Below, piece by piece: positions 52,813 to 62,351 of a stretch of 64,000 nt of DNA (positions are counted from its first letter, which is position 1; each line of letters opens with the position of its first letter). Source of the stretch: Bradyrhizobium sp. CB1717 (GTDB lineage Bacteria; Pseudomonadota; Alphaproteobacteria; Rhizobiales; Xanthobacteraceae); assembly GCF_029714325.1 (NCBI RefSeq), contig NZ_CP121666.1:1178001-1242000 (forward strand). Reading direction: 5' to 3'. The notes below the pieces were generated by a model. The model was not told where the DNA came from and did no database searches. It saw only the letters and a program-made list of their open reading frames with translations. A program made the position numbers and the translations under genes.

Positions 52813-54339
52813 CTAGTTGCGCCTTGGGCTGAACTTCCAGGTGATGGCGACAAGGCCCGCTGTGATCAATCCGCTGATCAGGCCGGCCAGCGGCAGGGCC
52901 AGCAGCAGCGCGGCGCTCGCCGCCCAGCCTATCGAGGAGAAGGCTTCGGCAAAGGTCGCAAGCCGCGACGAGGTCTGGCGGCGGCGAAACTGGCTGCGCC
53001 GGGCCTGGACGCGGAACCAGAGCTGGATCGCGGTCGCGGACGCCGCGCTGACGATGATCGCTCCGGCACTCACCGCGGCCTGGAACGGCGCGGCGAAGGC
53101 CAACGCTGCCACCAGCGGGCAGAAGATGGCGGCGATCGCGATCAGCACCACCTCGATCTTGGCGCGGATGACGCTCGACGGCGTCAGCGGCGCTGTTGCG
53201 ACGAGGTCAGGCGCGTCCTCGCCTGAGATCGTCAGCCAGGCGAGCCCGCCGGCGAGCTGTCCTGCCGCCATCACGATCACGGGCGTGATCAGTGTCAGCG
53301 CCGCCGAGCTCTCGGCAAAATTGCGCCAGAGCAGCAGTGCCGGGGGCACCAGATAGAGCAGCTGCATCAGGGTCTGCGAGATCAGCCAGGGGTCGCGCCA
53401 GAGCAGCGAGAATTCCTTGCGCCGCAGCGCCTGTTGCCGCGATCCGCCGCGGAACGCGCGCTGCTTCGCGTTGCGGCGGCCGGACCTGCCGTAAGCGGCG
53501 GCGTCGATCGCGGTGTCGGCGAAGCGGCCCGAGAAGATCGCCATGACGCTTCCGAGCAGCACGAGCGCGAGCGCGAGAAGCAGCAGCAGCGCCTCGTTGT
53601 CGCCCATCGTCGCGCGCGCCGGCCACCACCAGATGCTGTCGATCTCGGGGGCGTGGGCGGCCATGCTGCCGGAGGTCAGGATGGTGAAGCGTGACAGCGT
53701 GCCATAGGACATGATCGCGGCGACCTGAAGCGCGATCACGAAGCCGGCGCCGATGATGGCGGCGAGGATCTGCGCCACGAGGCGCGTCCGCGCCGGGCCG
53801 ATCAGGCGGAACAACAGGATGGTGACGGCGATCGCGATCGCCGCGGCCGACAGGCCCATGGCGATGACGACGCCGAACGCCGCGAGCCAGCGCGGGCCGC
53901 CGCCGATCACGAGAACGTCGATGAAAGGCGTCGAGAACAGCAGCGCCATCGCGGTGACGGTGAGCGCGATCGCGGCGATGCGGACCGAGAACAGATTGGC
54001 CAGTGTCGCGGGCGAGGACATGATCAGGTCGAGATCGGCGCGGGCGTAGAACACCCGCGTCACCGACTCGATCGCCTGCGACAGCATCAAGGTCCAGGCG
54101 AGAAAGATCGTCGCCGTGATCACGATCAGCGAGGATTTGTCGAGCGGCAGCTGCAGATCGGCGAAGCGGCCGATCACCGCCCAGGCCGGCACGTGCAGCA
54201 GTGCCGCAAAGAACAGCAGGCCGATCATTGCGGCGCGCGCCCGCGTGCGCCTTCCGCCGGTCATCATGGCGAACCATTCGCGCCAGGCGAGCCGCAGCTC
54301 GTGCCGGGCGAACCAGGACAATGCGGTCGCCGAGCTCAT
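52813..54339 (-). CDS. Large ABC-type exporter membrane protein
   Basis: This 508-residue protein has about 10-12 membrane helices. It begins with a charged segment SWFARHELRLAWREWFAMMTGG, which resembles ABC-2 type subunits. The two halves are separated by a basic loop (RSGRRNAKQRAFRGGSRQQALRRKEFSLLWRDPWL, about 283-320). It overlaps the upstream ATPase gene by 4 bases (ATGA), so the two form one exporter. Substrate unknown. Its stop lies 38 bp from the convergent acyltransferase stop. Confidence 0.85.
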   Translation of the reverse strand: MSSATALSWFARHELRLAWREWFAMMTGGRRTRARAAMIGLLFFAALLHVPAWAVIGRFADLQLPLDKSSLIVITATIFLAWTLMLSQAIESVTRVFYARADLDLIMSSPATLANLFSVRIAAIALTVTAMALLFSTPFIDVLVIGGGPRWLAAFGVVIAMGLSAAAIAIAVTILLFRLIGPARTRLVAQILAAIIGAGFVIALQVAAIMSYGTLSRFTILTSGSMAAHAPEIDSIWWWPARATMGDNEALLLLLALALVLLGSVMAIFSGRFADTAIDAAAYGRSGRRNAKQRAFRGGSRQQALRRKEFSLLWRDPWLISQTLMQLLYLVPPALLLWRNFAESSAALTLITPVIVMAAGQLAGGLAWLTISGEDAPDLVATAPLTPSSVIRAKIEVVLIAIAAIFCPLVAALAFAAPFQAAVSAGAIIVSAASATAIQLWFRVQARRSQFRRRQTSSRLATFAEAFSSIGWAASAALLLALPLAGLISGLITAGLVAITWKFSPRRN

Positions 54340-55094
54340 GCTGCTTCCTGCAGCGTCACCAGCGCGATGAAGAGGTCTTCCAGGCTGGTGTCGGCGTGGC
54401 CGTTCTGTTGGCGCAGCTCGCCGAGCGTGCCTTCGGCGACGAGACGCCCCGAGGCGATCACGCCGATGCGGTCGGCCATGCGTTCGGCGACCTCGAGGAT
54501 GTGCGTGGTCATGATGACGGTGCAGCCGGCGCGGACGCGCTCGCCGAGCAGGCCTTTCACATGGCGGGCGGAGACGGCATCCAGCCCCGTCAGCGGCTCG
54601 TCGAGAATGATGAGACGGGGATCGTGCACCAGTGCGCCGGCCAACGCCACCTTCTGGCGCATGCCCTTGGAAAAGCCCTCGCAGCGCTCGTACCGGTGCG
54701 GCTCGAGCCCGAGCGAGCTGAGCAGCTCCTCGGCGACCGGTTCCGAGATCGACGGTGCGATGCCCCAGAGCCCGGCGACGAATTCGAGATATTCGAGCGG
54801 GGTCAGCTTGTCATAGATCATGGGCTCGTCCGAGACCCACGCCATCACCTGCTTGGCGGCGACGGGGTTTTGGAGCGCATCGATGCCGAAGATCGAGACC
54901 GCGCCGGCATCGGGCCTGAGCAGGCCGGCAACCATGCGCAAAGTGGTGGTCTTGCCGGCCCCGTTGGGGCCGACCAGGGCGTAGAATTCCCCGGCGTGAA
55001 TGGTGAGATCGAGGCTGTCGACCGCCAAACGGTCAAAACGCTTCGTTAACCCTCGGACTTCCAGCGCCGAGTTGTCCCGCTTCATGACGGCCAT
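54336..55094 (-). CDS. ABC transporter ATP-binding protein
   Basis: This ATPase (252 residues from ATG 55094) has Walker A GPNGAGKTTT, signature FSKGMRQKVALAGALVHDP with the exporter-type SKGMRQK variant, Walker B LIILDEPLTGLD and the switch His in IMTTHILEVAE. It is coupled by a 4-bp overlap to the exporter membrane protein. The start is uncertain: ATG 55094 and 55085 precede the fold directly, while the frame opens at 55175 (279 residues) without family-like sequence. It is divergent from the liv operon. Confidence 0.88.
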   Translation of the reverse strand: MAVMKRDNSALEVRGLTKRFDRLAVDSLDLTIHAGEFYALVGPNGAGKTTTLRMVAGLLRPDAGAVSIFGIDALQNPVAAKQVMAWVSDEPMIYDKLTPLEYLEFVAGLWGIAPSISEPVAEELLSSLGLEPHRYERCEGFSKGMRQKVALAGALVHDPRLIILDEPLTGLDAVSARHVKGLLGERVRAGCTVIMTTHILEVAERMADRIGVIASGRLVAEGTLGELRQQNGHADTSLEDLFIALVTLQEAA

Positions 55095-55360
55095 ACCATC
55101 CGGTTTTGCATCGCGCGCGACCTTGACTTGAAGATGTTTCGGCACCGTGAATCTACGGCCGACAAATTCCGTCATCCGGATTGGACTAAAGGCAAGTCAC
55201 CTTAACAAGTCACCGTTTGTTGACAGCGCGCGGGCGTTCAGGCTGAATTGGCGCCGGGACAAATGGAGCTAACGCAGCGATACGACTGCGTAGCGACTGG
55301 ACACAAGATGCGGCGAGGCGGCCGAAAGATCCGCCGGTTGCATCGGGAGGAAGCGCGGCG

Positions 55361-56236
55361 ATGCTGGATTTCGTTCAGCAGCTGGTCAGCGGTGTTGCGC
55401 TCGGCTGCGTCTACGGCCTGATCGCGCTCGGCTTCGTGCTCGTCTACAAGGCCACCGAGGTCGTCAATTTCGCCCAGGGCGATCTGATGATGCTGGGCGG
55501 CTTCTTCGCCTTCACCTTCATCGGCATGATGGGCCTGAACTACTGGATCGGCTTTGCCGGTGCGGTGGCCGCCATGGCGCTGTTCGGCATGCTGGCCGAG
55601 CGCGTGGTGGTGCGGCCGATCCTCGGCTATCCGCAATTCTCCATCATCATGGCCACGATCGGCCTCGGCTATTTCCTGCGCTCGATCGCCGGCATGATCT
55701 GGGGCACCGACGATCTGAAGATCGAGACGCCGTTCAGCCAGGGCGTGCTGCGGATCGGGTCGCTGGTGCTCGCCTACGACAAGTTGTCGGTGATCGCGGC
55801 GACGATGATCCTGTGCACGCTGCTCTATCTGTTCTTCAACAAGACCACGCTCGGCACCGCAATGCGCGCCAGCTCCGAGAACATGCTCGCGGCCTATTAC
55901 ATGGGCATTCCGGTCAAGCGGGTGGTGTCGATCGTCTGGGCGATCAGCGCGGCGGTGGCGACCTGCGCCGGCGTGCTGCTGGCGCCGATCACCTTCATCC
56001 ATTCCAATGTCGGTCTCGTGCTCGGTCTCAAGGCCTTTCCGGCCGCGGTGCTCGGCGGCTTCGGCTCGATCCCGGGTGCCGTGGTCGGCGGCGTCCTGAT
56101 CGGCGTGATCGAGAGCATGGCAGGGTTCTATCTGGCCGAAGGCTGGAAGGACGTCGCGCCCTATATCGTGCTGCTTACCGTGCTGCTCTTGAAGCCCGAA
56201 GGCCTGTTCGGCCTTCACGTCCGCAAGAAGGTCTGA
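55361..56236 (+). CDS. livH: Branched-chain-type ABC transporter permease (LivH-like)
   Basis: This 291-residue permease has about eight helices; VVNFAQGDLMMLGGFFA (about 43-59) is the LivH mark and AVLGGFGSIPGAVVGGVLIGVIES (about 226-249) the coupling region. It forms the channel with LivM in a HAAT-family importer. GGGAGGAAG precedes the ATG. It is the first gene of a plus-strand operon livH-livM-livG-livF-ligase-binding protein. A TTGACA-like -35 lies at 55220-55225 without a clear -10. Confidence 0.95.
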   Translation: MLDFVQQLVSGVALGCVYGLIALGFVLVYKATEVVNFAQGDLMMLGGFFAFTFIGMMGLNYWIGFAGAVAAMALFGMLAERVVVRPILGYPQFSIIMATIGLGYFLRSIAGMIWGTDDLKIETPFSQGVLRIGSLVLAYDKLSVIAATMILCTLLYLFFNKTTLGTAMRASSENMLAAYYMGIPVKRVVSIVWAISAAVATCAGVLLAPITFIHSNVGLVLGLKAFPAAVLGGFGSIPGAVVGGVLIGVIESMAGFYLAEGWKDVAPYIVLLTVLLLKPEGLFGLHVRKKV

Positions 56237-56240
56237 ACGC

Positions 56241-57392
56241 ATGCGCTTCCTGTTCAAGACCGACTACGAGGACGACATCAAGCTGTTTCCGCATTCGGGC
56301 TATTTCGTCTCCTACGGCATTCTGCTCGCGCTGCTGCTGATCGCGCCCTATTTGCTTTCCAGCTATCTGATGAGCCAGCTCGTCTTCGTCTGCATCTATG
56401 CAACCGTCGGCGTGGCGCTGCTGATCCTGACCGGCTTCACCGGGCAGGCCTCGCTCGGTCATGCTGCGTTTCTTGCTATCGGAGCCTACACTGCGGCGTA
56501 TTTGCAGAAATACAACGTGCCGTTTCCGGTCTACTTCCTGGCCGCCGGCGCCTTGACCGGCCTCATCGGCGCGATGGTCGGATTTCCCGCGCTGCGCCTC
56601 ACCGGCATCTACCTCGTCATCGCCACCATCTCCTTTGCCCTGATCGTCGAGGAGATCCTGGCGCGGTGGGAGAGCGTCACCAACGGCAACGAGGGCATGC
56701 GGGTCAAGACGCTGTCGCTGCTCGGCGTCACCGTGCCGCGCGACAGCCCGACCTTCTATTATCTCTGCCTTGCCGTGCTGGTGCTGACCATCGTCGGCAC
56801 GCTCAACCTGCTGCGCTCGCCGACGGGGCGCGCCTTCGTCGCGATCCGCGACAGCGAGACGGCAGCGCGCAGCATGGGTGTCAATGTCGCGCTCTACAAG
56901 GTGAAGTCCTTTGCGATCTCGGCCGCGATCACCGGCTTTGCCGGCGTGCTGTTCGCGCACAAGCTCTCCTTCATCTCGCCGGAGATGTTCACGCTCCAGC
57001 TTTCGATCGAGTTCATCATCGTGATCCTGATCGGCGGCACCTTCAGCCTGCACGGCGCCGTGCTGGGCGCGATCTTCATCGTGATGATCGATCCGTTCCT
57101 CACTTATCTGAAGGACGACATGCCCGGCATCATCGCCGGCATCGCCGCGACCTTCGGTGCCGGCACGGCGACGGCGGGCAATATCCAGTCCAAGGTCGCG
57201 GCCTTCGCCTCGCTCAACGGCCTGAAGGGCGCGATCTACGGCATCATCATTGTCTTGTTCGTGCTGTTCGAGCCGCTCGGGCTCTACGGCCGTTGGCTCA
57301 AGATAAAACTCTTCTTCCAGCTGTTCCCGCTCTACAAGCGCGCCACCTTCAAGCGGCAGAAGATCTACGTGAAGTCGGAGCGCAACCGATGA
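56241..57392 (+). CDS. livM: Branched-chain-type ABC transporter permease (LivM-like)
   Basis: This 383-residue permease has the LivM marks ILTGFTGQASLGHAAFLAIGAYTAAY (about 64-89) and RDSETAARSMGVNVALYKV (about 204-222), plus GGTFSLHGAVLGAIFI near 272. It begins 4 bp after livH, and its stop codon overlaps livG by ATGA. A long basic C-terminal tail (YKRATFKRQKIYVKSERNR) is unusual and cytoplasmic. Confidence 0.95.
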   Translation: MRFLFKTDYEDDIKLFPHSGYFVSYGILLALLLIAPYLLSSYLMSQLVFVCIYATVGVALLILTGFTGQASLGHAAFLAIGAYTAAYLQKYNVPFPVYFLAAGALTGLIGAMVGFPALRLTGIYLVIATISFALIVEEILARWESVTNGNEGMRVKTLSLLGVTVPRDSPTFYYLCLAVLVLTIVGTLNLLRSPTGRAFVAIRDSETAARSMGVNVALYKVKSFAISAAITGFAGVLFAHKLSFISPEMFTLQLSIEFIIVILIGGTFSLHGAVLGAIFIVMIDPFLTYLKDDMPGIIAGIAATFGAGTATAGNIQSKVAAFASLNGLKGAIYGIIIVLFVLFEPLGLYGRWLKIKLFFQLFPLYKRATFKRQKIYVKSERNR

Positions 57393-58147
57393 GCTATTTC
57401 CGCGCCGAGAACCTGTCGCTGCATTTCGGAGGGCTCAAGGCGGTCGATGCGGTGTCGTTTGCGGTCGAGAAGGGCGAGATCCTCTCGATCATCGGGCCGA
57501 ACGGCGCCGGCAAGAGCTCGATCTTCAACCTGATCTCGCGCATCTACCGGCCGACCTCGGGCCGCATCTTCTTCGAGGATCAGGACATCACCGAGCAGCC
57601 GCCCTACGACATCGCCAAGCTCGGCATCGCCCGTACCTTCCAGAACATCGAGCTGTTCGAGAATGCGACCGTGCTGTCGAACCTCCTGGTTGGCCGCCAC
57701 CGCCATTCCACCACGCAGCTCTGGCAGGAGCTGCTGTTCCTGCCGAGCGTGCGGGCCAGCGAGAAGGTGCACCGCCGCCGGGTCGAGCAGGTCATCGAGC
57801 TCCTCGACCTCGAACCCTATCGCGACAAGCTGATCTCGGGCCTGCCCTACGGCGTGCGCAAGGTGATCGAGCTGGCGCGCGCGCTGTGCTCGGAGCCGAA
57901 GCTGATCCTGCTCGACGAGCCGTCCTCCGGCCTCAATGTCGAGGAGACCGACGACATGTCGTTCTGGATCCGCGACATGAAGAGCGAGCTCGGCGTCACC
58001 GTGCTGATGGTCGAGCACGACATGTCGCTGGTCAACCGCGTCTCCGACCGCGTCATCGCGCTGAACTACGGCCGCGTGCTGGCGATGGGCTCGCCCGCCG
58101 AGGTGCAGCAGCATCCCGACGTCGTCGCCGCGTATCTGGGAGCCTGA
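57389..58147 (+). CDS. livG: Branched-chain-type ABC transporter ATPase (LivG-like)
   Basis: This 252-residue ATPase has Walker A GPNGAGKSSIFN (about 36-47), GIARTFQNIELF, signature region LPYGVRKVIELARAL where LSGG is replaced by LPYG, as is frequent in LivG, and Walker B ILLDEPSSGLN. The ATG overlaps the livM stop by 4 bases, fixing the start. It works with LivF on the LivHM channel. Confidence 0.95.
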   Translation: MSYFRAENLSLHFGGLKAVDAVSFAVEKGEILSIIGPNGAGKSSIFNLISRIYRPTSGRIFFEDQDITEQPPYDIAKLGIARTFQNIELFENATVLSNLLVGRHRHSTTQLWQELLFLPSVRASEKVHRRRVEQVIELLDLEPYRDKLISGLPYGVRKVIELARALCSEPKLILLDEPSSGLNVEETDDMSFWIRDMKSELGVTVLMVEHDMSLVNRVSDRVIALNYGRVLAMGSPAEVQQHPDVVAAYLGA

Positions 58148-58151
58148 CGCG

Positions 58152-58940
58152 ATGGACGCAGCCGTTTCGCCCGACATCATCCTAAAACTCTCCAACGTCG
58201 AGAGCTATTACGGGCCGATCATGGCGATCCGCGGCATCTCGCTGGAGGTGCCGCGCGGCCGCATCGTCACGCTGCTCGGGGCCAACGGCGCCGGCAAGAC
58301 CACGGTGCTGAAGACGATCTCCGGCATCCTCGATCCGCAGAAAGGCGCGATCGAGTTCATGGGCAAGCCGATCCAGCGCATGGAGGCAGACCGGATCGTC
58401 CGGCTGGGCCTCAGCCACGTGCCGGAGGGGCGCGAGGTGTTCCCGTTCCTCTCCGTGCGCGAGAACCTGATGATGGGCGCCTATCCGCGCAAGGACCGCG
58501 ACGGCGTCGCGGAGGACATGGAGCGCGTCTACGGCTATTTCCCGCGGCTCAAGGAGCGCATCAACCAGCCGGCCGGCCAGCTCTCCGGCGGCGAGCAGCA
58601 GATGCTCGCGATCGGCCGGGCGCTGATGAACCGGCCGACGCTGCTCTTGCTCGACGAGCCCTCGCTCGGCCTGTCGCCGCTGCTGGTGAAAGAGATCTTC
58701 ACCATCATCCGGCGCGTCAACGAGGAGCAGGGCATGTCGATCCTGCTGGTCGAGCAGAACGCCAAGGTGGCGCTGGAGACCGCGCATTACGGCTATGTGC
58801 TCGAGATCGGCCGCATCGTCATGAACGACAACTGCGACCGCTTGATGCATTCCCAGGACATCCAGGAGTTTTACCTTGGCGCCAAGGAAGCCGGCGCGCG
58901 AGGCGAACGGCGCTGGAAGAAAAAGAAAACTTGGCGTTAG
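58152..58940 (+). CDS. livF: Branched-chain-type ABC transporter ATPase (LivF-like)
   Basis: This 262-residue ATPase has Walker A GANGAGKTTVLK, SHVPEGREVFPFLSVRENL (a LivF mark), signature LSGGEQQMLAIGRALM and Walker B LLLLDEPSLGLSPLL. The start lies 4 bp after livG. A Lys/Arg tail (RGERRWKKKKTWR) extends past the usual LivF end. It is followed 77 bp later by the acyl-CoA ligase gene. Confidence 0.95.
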   Translation: MDAAVSPDIILKLSNVESYYGPIMAIRGISLEVPRGRIVTLLGANGAGKTTVLKTISGILDPQKGAIEFMGKPIQRMEADRIVRLGLSHVPEGREVFPFLSVRENLMMGAYPRKDRDGVAEDMERVYGYFPRLKERINQPAGQLSGGEQQMLAIGRALMNRPTLLLLDEPSLGLSPLLVKEIFTIIRRVNEEQGMSILLVEQNAKVALETAHYGYVLEIGRIVMNDNCDRLMHSQDIQEFYLGAKEAGARGERRWKKKKTWR

Positions 58941-59017
58941 ATGGACGAGCCCATCCGCAAGACAAAGACCGCCGGTAAGGCAGGCAGCGGAGGGGGAAGG
59001 CGAAGGAGGAGACGCGC

Positions 59018-60856
59018 ATGGCCCGACCGGCGGTGCTGACGGTCGCTGATACGATCGCAAGGAGCTTTTTGCTTGCCGCGGAGATGCGGGGCGACCGGCC
59101 GGCAATCCGCGAGAAGAAGTTCGGCATCTGGCAGCCGACCAGCTGGCGGGAATGGCTGGAGATCTCGAAGGAGATCACCTACGCGCTTCGCGCCATCGGC
59201 TTCATGCCCGGCGAGGTCGCCTCCATCATCGCCAATGCCGTGCCCGAATGGGTCTACGCCGACATGGGCATCCTGTGCGCCGGCGGCGTCTCCTCCGGAA
59301 TCTATCCGACCGATTCGTCGTCCCAGGTCGAGTATCTCGTCAACGATTCCGCGACCCGCGTGATCTTCGCCGAGGACGAGGAGCAGCTCGACAAGATCCT
59401 CACCTGCCGCGCGCGCTGCCTGTCCCTGCAGAAGATCGTCGTGTTCGACATGGAGGGCCTCGGCGGCTTCTCCGACGACATGGTGATGTCGTTCGACGAG
59501 TTCCGCGCGCTCGGGCGCAACCACATGGTCGGCCGCGAAGCGCTGTGGCAGGAGATGATCGACAGCCGCAGCGCCGGCGATCTCGCGGTGCTGGTCTATA
59601 CCTCCGGCACGACAGGCCCGCCCAAGGGCGCGATGCACGCCAACCGCAGCGTCACGCACCAGATGCGGCACGCCAACGACTTCATCCCGGCGCGCGAGGA
59701 CGAGGACCGGCTGATCTTCCTGCCGCTCTGCCATGTCGCCGAGCGCATCGGCGGCTATTACATCTCGGTCGCGCTCGGCTCGGTGATGAACTTCGCCGAA
59801 AGCCCGGAGACCGTGCCGGACAATCTGCGCGAAGTGCAGCCGACCGTCTTCCTCGCGGTACCCAGGATCTGGGAAAAATTCTATTCCGCCATCACCATCG
59901 CGCTGAAGGATGCGACGCCGCTGCAGCAATGGGTCTACCGTCGCGCCATCGACATCGGCTATCGCATGGTCGACTGCCGGATCGAGGGCAAGGCGCCGCC
60001 GCTGTCGCTGCGCATCGCCAACCGATTTGCCTACCAGTTCGCCTTCCGCAACATCCGCCGCATGATCGGGCTCGACCGCTGCCGCATCGCCTTCACGGGC
60101 GCAGCGCCCATCGCGCCGGAATTGATCCGCTGGTATCTCGCACTCGGCATCGACATGCACGAGCTCTACGGCCAGACCGAGAATTGCGGCGTCGCCACCA
60201 TGATGCCGGCGGACCGGATCAAGCTCGGCTCGGTCGGCACCGCCGTGCCCTGGGGCGAGGTCACGCTGTCGCCCGACGGCGAGATCCTGATCAAGGGCGA
60301 CTTCCTGTTCATGGGTTACCTCAACCAGCCGGAGAAGACCGCGGAGACGATCGATCAGCGCGGCTGGCTGCACACCGGCGACGTCGGCACCATCGACAAT
60401 GAGGGTTTCGTCCGCATCACCGACCGGATGAAGGACATCATCATCACCTCCGGCGGCAAGAACATCACCCCGTCCGAGATCGAGAACCAGCTCAAATTCT
60501 CGCCCTACATCTCCGATGCCGTGGTGATCGGCGACAAGCGGCCGTATCTCACCTGCCTCGTGATGATCGACCAGGAGAATGTCGAGAAGTTCGCGCAGGA
60601 TCACGACATCCCCTTCACCAATTACGCCAGCCTGTGCCGGGCGACGGAGATCCAGGACCTGATCTGGCGCGAGATCGAGGGCGTCAACGCCAATTTCGCC
60701 CGCGTCGAGACCATCAAGCGGTTCTATCTGATCGAGCGCCAGCTCACGCCGGAGGACGAGGAGCTGACGCCGACCATGAAGCTGAAGCGCAGCTTCGTGA
60801 ACAAGCGCTACGCCGCCGAGATCGACGCGATGTATCGCGAGCGCGCGGTGGCGTGA
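59018..60856 (+). CDS. AMP-dependent acyl-CoA ligase
   Basis: This 612-residue adenylate-forming enzyme makes an acyl-AMP, then an acyl-CoA. P-loop YTSGTTGPPKGAM is at about 194-206, ELYGQTENCG near 384, GWLHTGD around 448 and DRMKDIIITSGGKNITPSEIEN with the hinge Asp and Lys. The C-terminal part is of the long-chain fatty-acyl-CoA synthetase type (FadD15-like). GGAGGAG precedes the ATG. It lies within the liv operon, which suggests that the imported compound is a carboxylic acid to be activated. Confidence 0.93.
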   Translation: MARPAVLTVADTIARSFLLAAEMRGDRPAIREKKFGIWQPTSWREWLEISKEITYALRAIGFMPGEVASIIANAVPEWVYADMGILCAGGVSSGIYPTDSSSQVEYLVNDSATRVIFAEDEEQLDKILTCRARCLSLQKIVVFDMEGLGGFSDDMVMSFDEFRALGRNHMVGREALWQEMIDSRSAGDLAVLVYTSGTTGPPKGAMHANRSVTHQMRHANDFIPAREDEDRLIFLPLCHVAERIGGYYISVALGSVMNFAESPETVPDNLREVQPTVFLAVPRIWEKFYSAITIALKDATPLQQWVYRRAIDIGYRMVDCRIEGKAPPLSLRIANRFAYQFAFRNIRRMIGLDRCRIAFTGAAPIAPELIRWYLALGIDMHELYGQTENCGVATMMPADRIKLGSVGTAVPWGEVTLSPDGEILIKGDFLFMGYLNQPEKTAETIDQRGWLHTGDVGTIDNEGFVRITDRMKDIIITSGGKNITPSEIENQLKFSPYISDAVVIGDKRPYLTCLVMIDQENVEKFAQDHDIPFTNYASLCRATEIQDLIWREIEGVNANFARVETIKRFYLIERQLTPEDEELTPTMKLKRSFVNKRYAAEIDAMYRERAVA

Positions 60857-60862
60857 CGCGCG

Positions 60863-60910
60863 CGCATGCCCCGGAAAAGTGGGAACCGGTTTCCCGTGAA
60901 GGGGCATGCG
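60863..60910. repeat. Palindromic repeat, CGCATGCCCC type
   Basis: CGCATGCCCC (60863-60872) and GGGGCATGCG (60901-60910) form perfect 10-bp arms. The middle GGAAAAGTGGGAACCGGTTTCCC is also nearly symmetric. It is a relative of the element at 47533 and lies between the ligase and the binding-protein gene, where it could act on relative mRNA levels. Confidence 0.88.
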
Positions 60911-60997
60911 CAAAAAAGAAAAGTCGCGTTTGAGAAAGCGAAGGAGCGACGGCCCCCGCCCTTCGCACAATACGGGCCCAAAGGAGAGGAGACGTCA

Positions 60998-62197
60998 ATG
61001 TCGAGATCGTTCAACGCGTTCGGCCTTGCTATGGGCGCTATCGCGCTCGGTTGTCTGCCGGCCGTCGCGCAAACCAAGGTCACCAATGAAGGCATCTCGG
61101 CATCCGAGATCGTCATCGGCACCCATCAGGATCTGTCGGGTCCGATCAAGGGCTGGGGCGTGCCCGTCTCCAACGGCATGAAGATGGCCGTCGAGGAGGT
61201 CAACGCCGCCGGCGGCGTCAACGGCCGCAAGATCCGCCTGGTGGTCGAGGACAGCGGCTACGATCCGAAGAAAGCCGTGCTGGCCTCGCAGAAGCTGATC
61301 GAGCGCGACAAGATTTTTGCGATGGTGGGGCCGATGGGATCGCCCACCGTGCTCGCCGCGCAGGATATCCTGCTCGACGCCGGCGTGCTCCAGCTCTTCC
61401 CGCTGACGGCGGCCGAGTTCACCTTCAAGTTCGATCCGGCCAAGCCGCAGGAGCGGCTGAAGTTCAACAACCTCCTGCCCTATGTCGAGAGCACGCGCGC
61501 CGCGCTCAAATACATGATTGAGGCAAAGAATTTCAAGAAACCGTGCATCATGCATCAGGACGACGAGTACGGAAAAAACGTGCTCGATGGTTTTAACCAG
61601 CAGCTCGCCGCCATGAAGGTGCAGCCGGCCTCGATCACGAGCTACAAGCGCGGCGCCTCCGACTTCTCGGCGCAGGTCGCCAAGATGAAGTCCGACGGTT
61701 GCGACCTCGTCGTGCTCGGCGCGGTGCTCCGTGAGCCGATCGGCACGATGACCGAAGCGAAGAAGCTCGGATGGGACGTCACCTTCCTCGGCGCCACGCC
61801 CGTTAACGTGCTCGAAGTGCCGGCGCTCGGCAAGGACGTGGTGGAAGGCTTGTATGCTGCTTCGAACTTCGAAATTCCCTATGAAGACACCGCGAAAGGA
61901 AAGGTGAAGGACTGGCTCGTCAACTACAAGAAGATGTTTAACGCCGACGCCAACACCCAGGCGATCATTGGCTACAATGCGGTGATGACGTTCGCGCATT
62001 ATGCCAACAAGGCTGGCAAGGATCTCAGTGGCCAGAAGATGCTCGACGCGCTGGAGTCCGGCGACAAGTTCCAGGACATCTTCAATTCGCCGCCGACGGT
62101 GTTCTCGAAGACCAACCATCTCGCCACCACCATCACACAGGTCCAGCAGGTCAAGAACGGCCGCTGGGTTCTGGTGAAGGACAATCTGATGTTTTGA
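60998..62197 (+). CDS. livK: Branched-chain-type ABC transporter substrate-binding protein
   Basis: This 399-residue periplasmic binding protein (peripla_BP_6, LivJ/K type) has a signal peptide (GLAMGAIALGCLPAVAQ, cut near AVA). EIVIGTHQDLSGPIKGWG and MKMAVEEVNAAGGVNGRKI are the family blocks. The AAGGAGAGGAG site fits ATG 60998; the frame from 60866 would read through the palindromic element. Its place at the end of the liv-ligase operon, rather than first, is common in Bradyrhizobium. The ligand need not be an amino acid. The gene symbol marks the family only. Confidence 0.93.
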   Translation: MSRSFNAFGLAMGAIALGCLPAVAQTKVTNEGISASEIVIGTHQDLSGPIKGWGVPVSNGMKMAVEEVNAAGGVNGRKIRLVVEDSGYDPKKAVLASQKLIERDKIFAMVGPMGSPTVLAAQDILLDAGVLQLFPLTAAEFTFKFDPAKPQERLKFNNLLPYVESTRAALKYMIEAKNFKKPCIMHQDDEYGKNVLDGFNQQLAAMKVQPASITSYKRGASDFSAQVAKMKSDGCDLVVLGAVLREPIGTMTEAKKLGWDVTFLGATPVNVLEVPALGKDVVEGLYAASNFEIPYEDTAKGKVKDWLVNYKKMFNADANTQAIIGYNAVMTFAHYANKAGKDLSGQKMLDALESGDKFQDIFNSPPTVFSKTNHLATTITQVQQVKNGRWVLVKDNLMF

Positions 62198-62218
62198 TGT
62201 TTCGGCGGCGTGACGCTG

Positions 62219-62351
62219 CACCCTCTCCCCTTGTGGGAGAGGGTGGATCGCCGCGAAGTGGCGAGCCGGGTGAGGGGTTCTATCCTCACGAACGGTCTTG
62301 CGTGGTGAGAACCCCTCATCCGGCGCTTCACGCCACCTTCTCCCACAAGGG
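62219..62351. repeat. Palindromic intergenic repeat, left part, split by the IS
   Basis: The left hairpin CACCCTCTCCCCTTGTGGGAGAGGGTG is at 62219-62245, and the middle pairs GGTGAGGGGTTC with GAACCCCTCATCC. The right hairpin begins CACCTTCTCCCACAAGGG at 62334 and is cut here. It resumes after the IS at 63475 (CCACAAGGGGAGAAGG). The intact element would be about 150 bp, like the copy at 40709-40857. Confidence 0.9.

Noticed and set aside
58937..60970. A 677-codon minus-strand frame
   Set aside because: It is antisense to the acyl-CoA ligase, which has every motif of its family.
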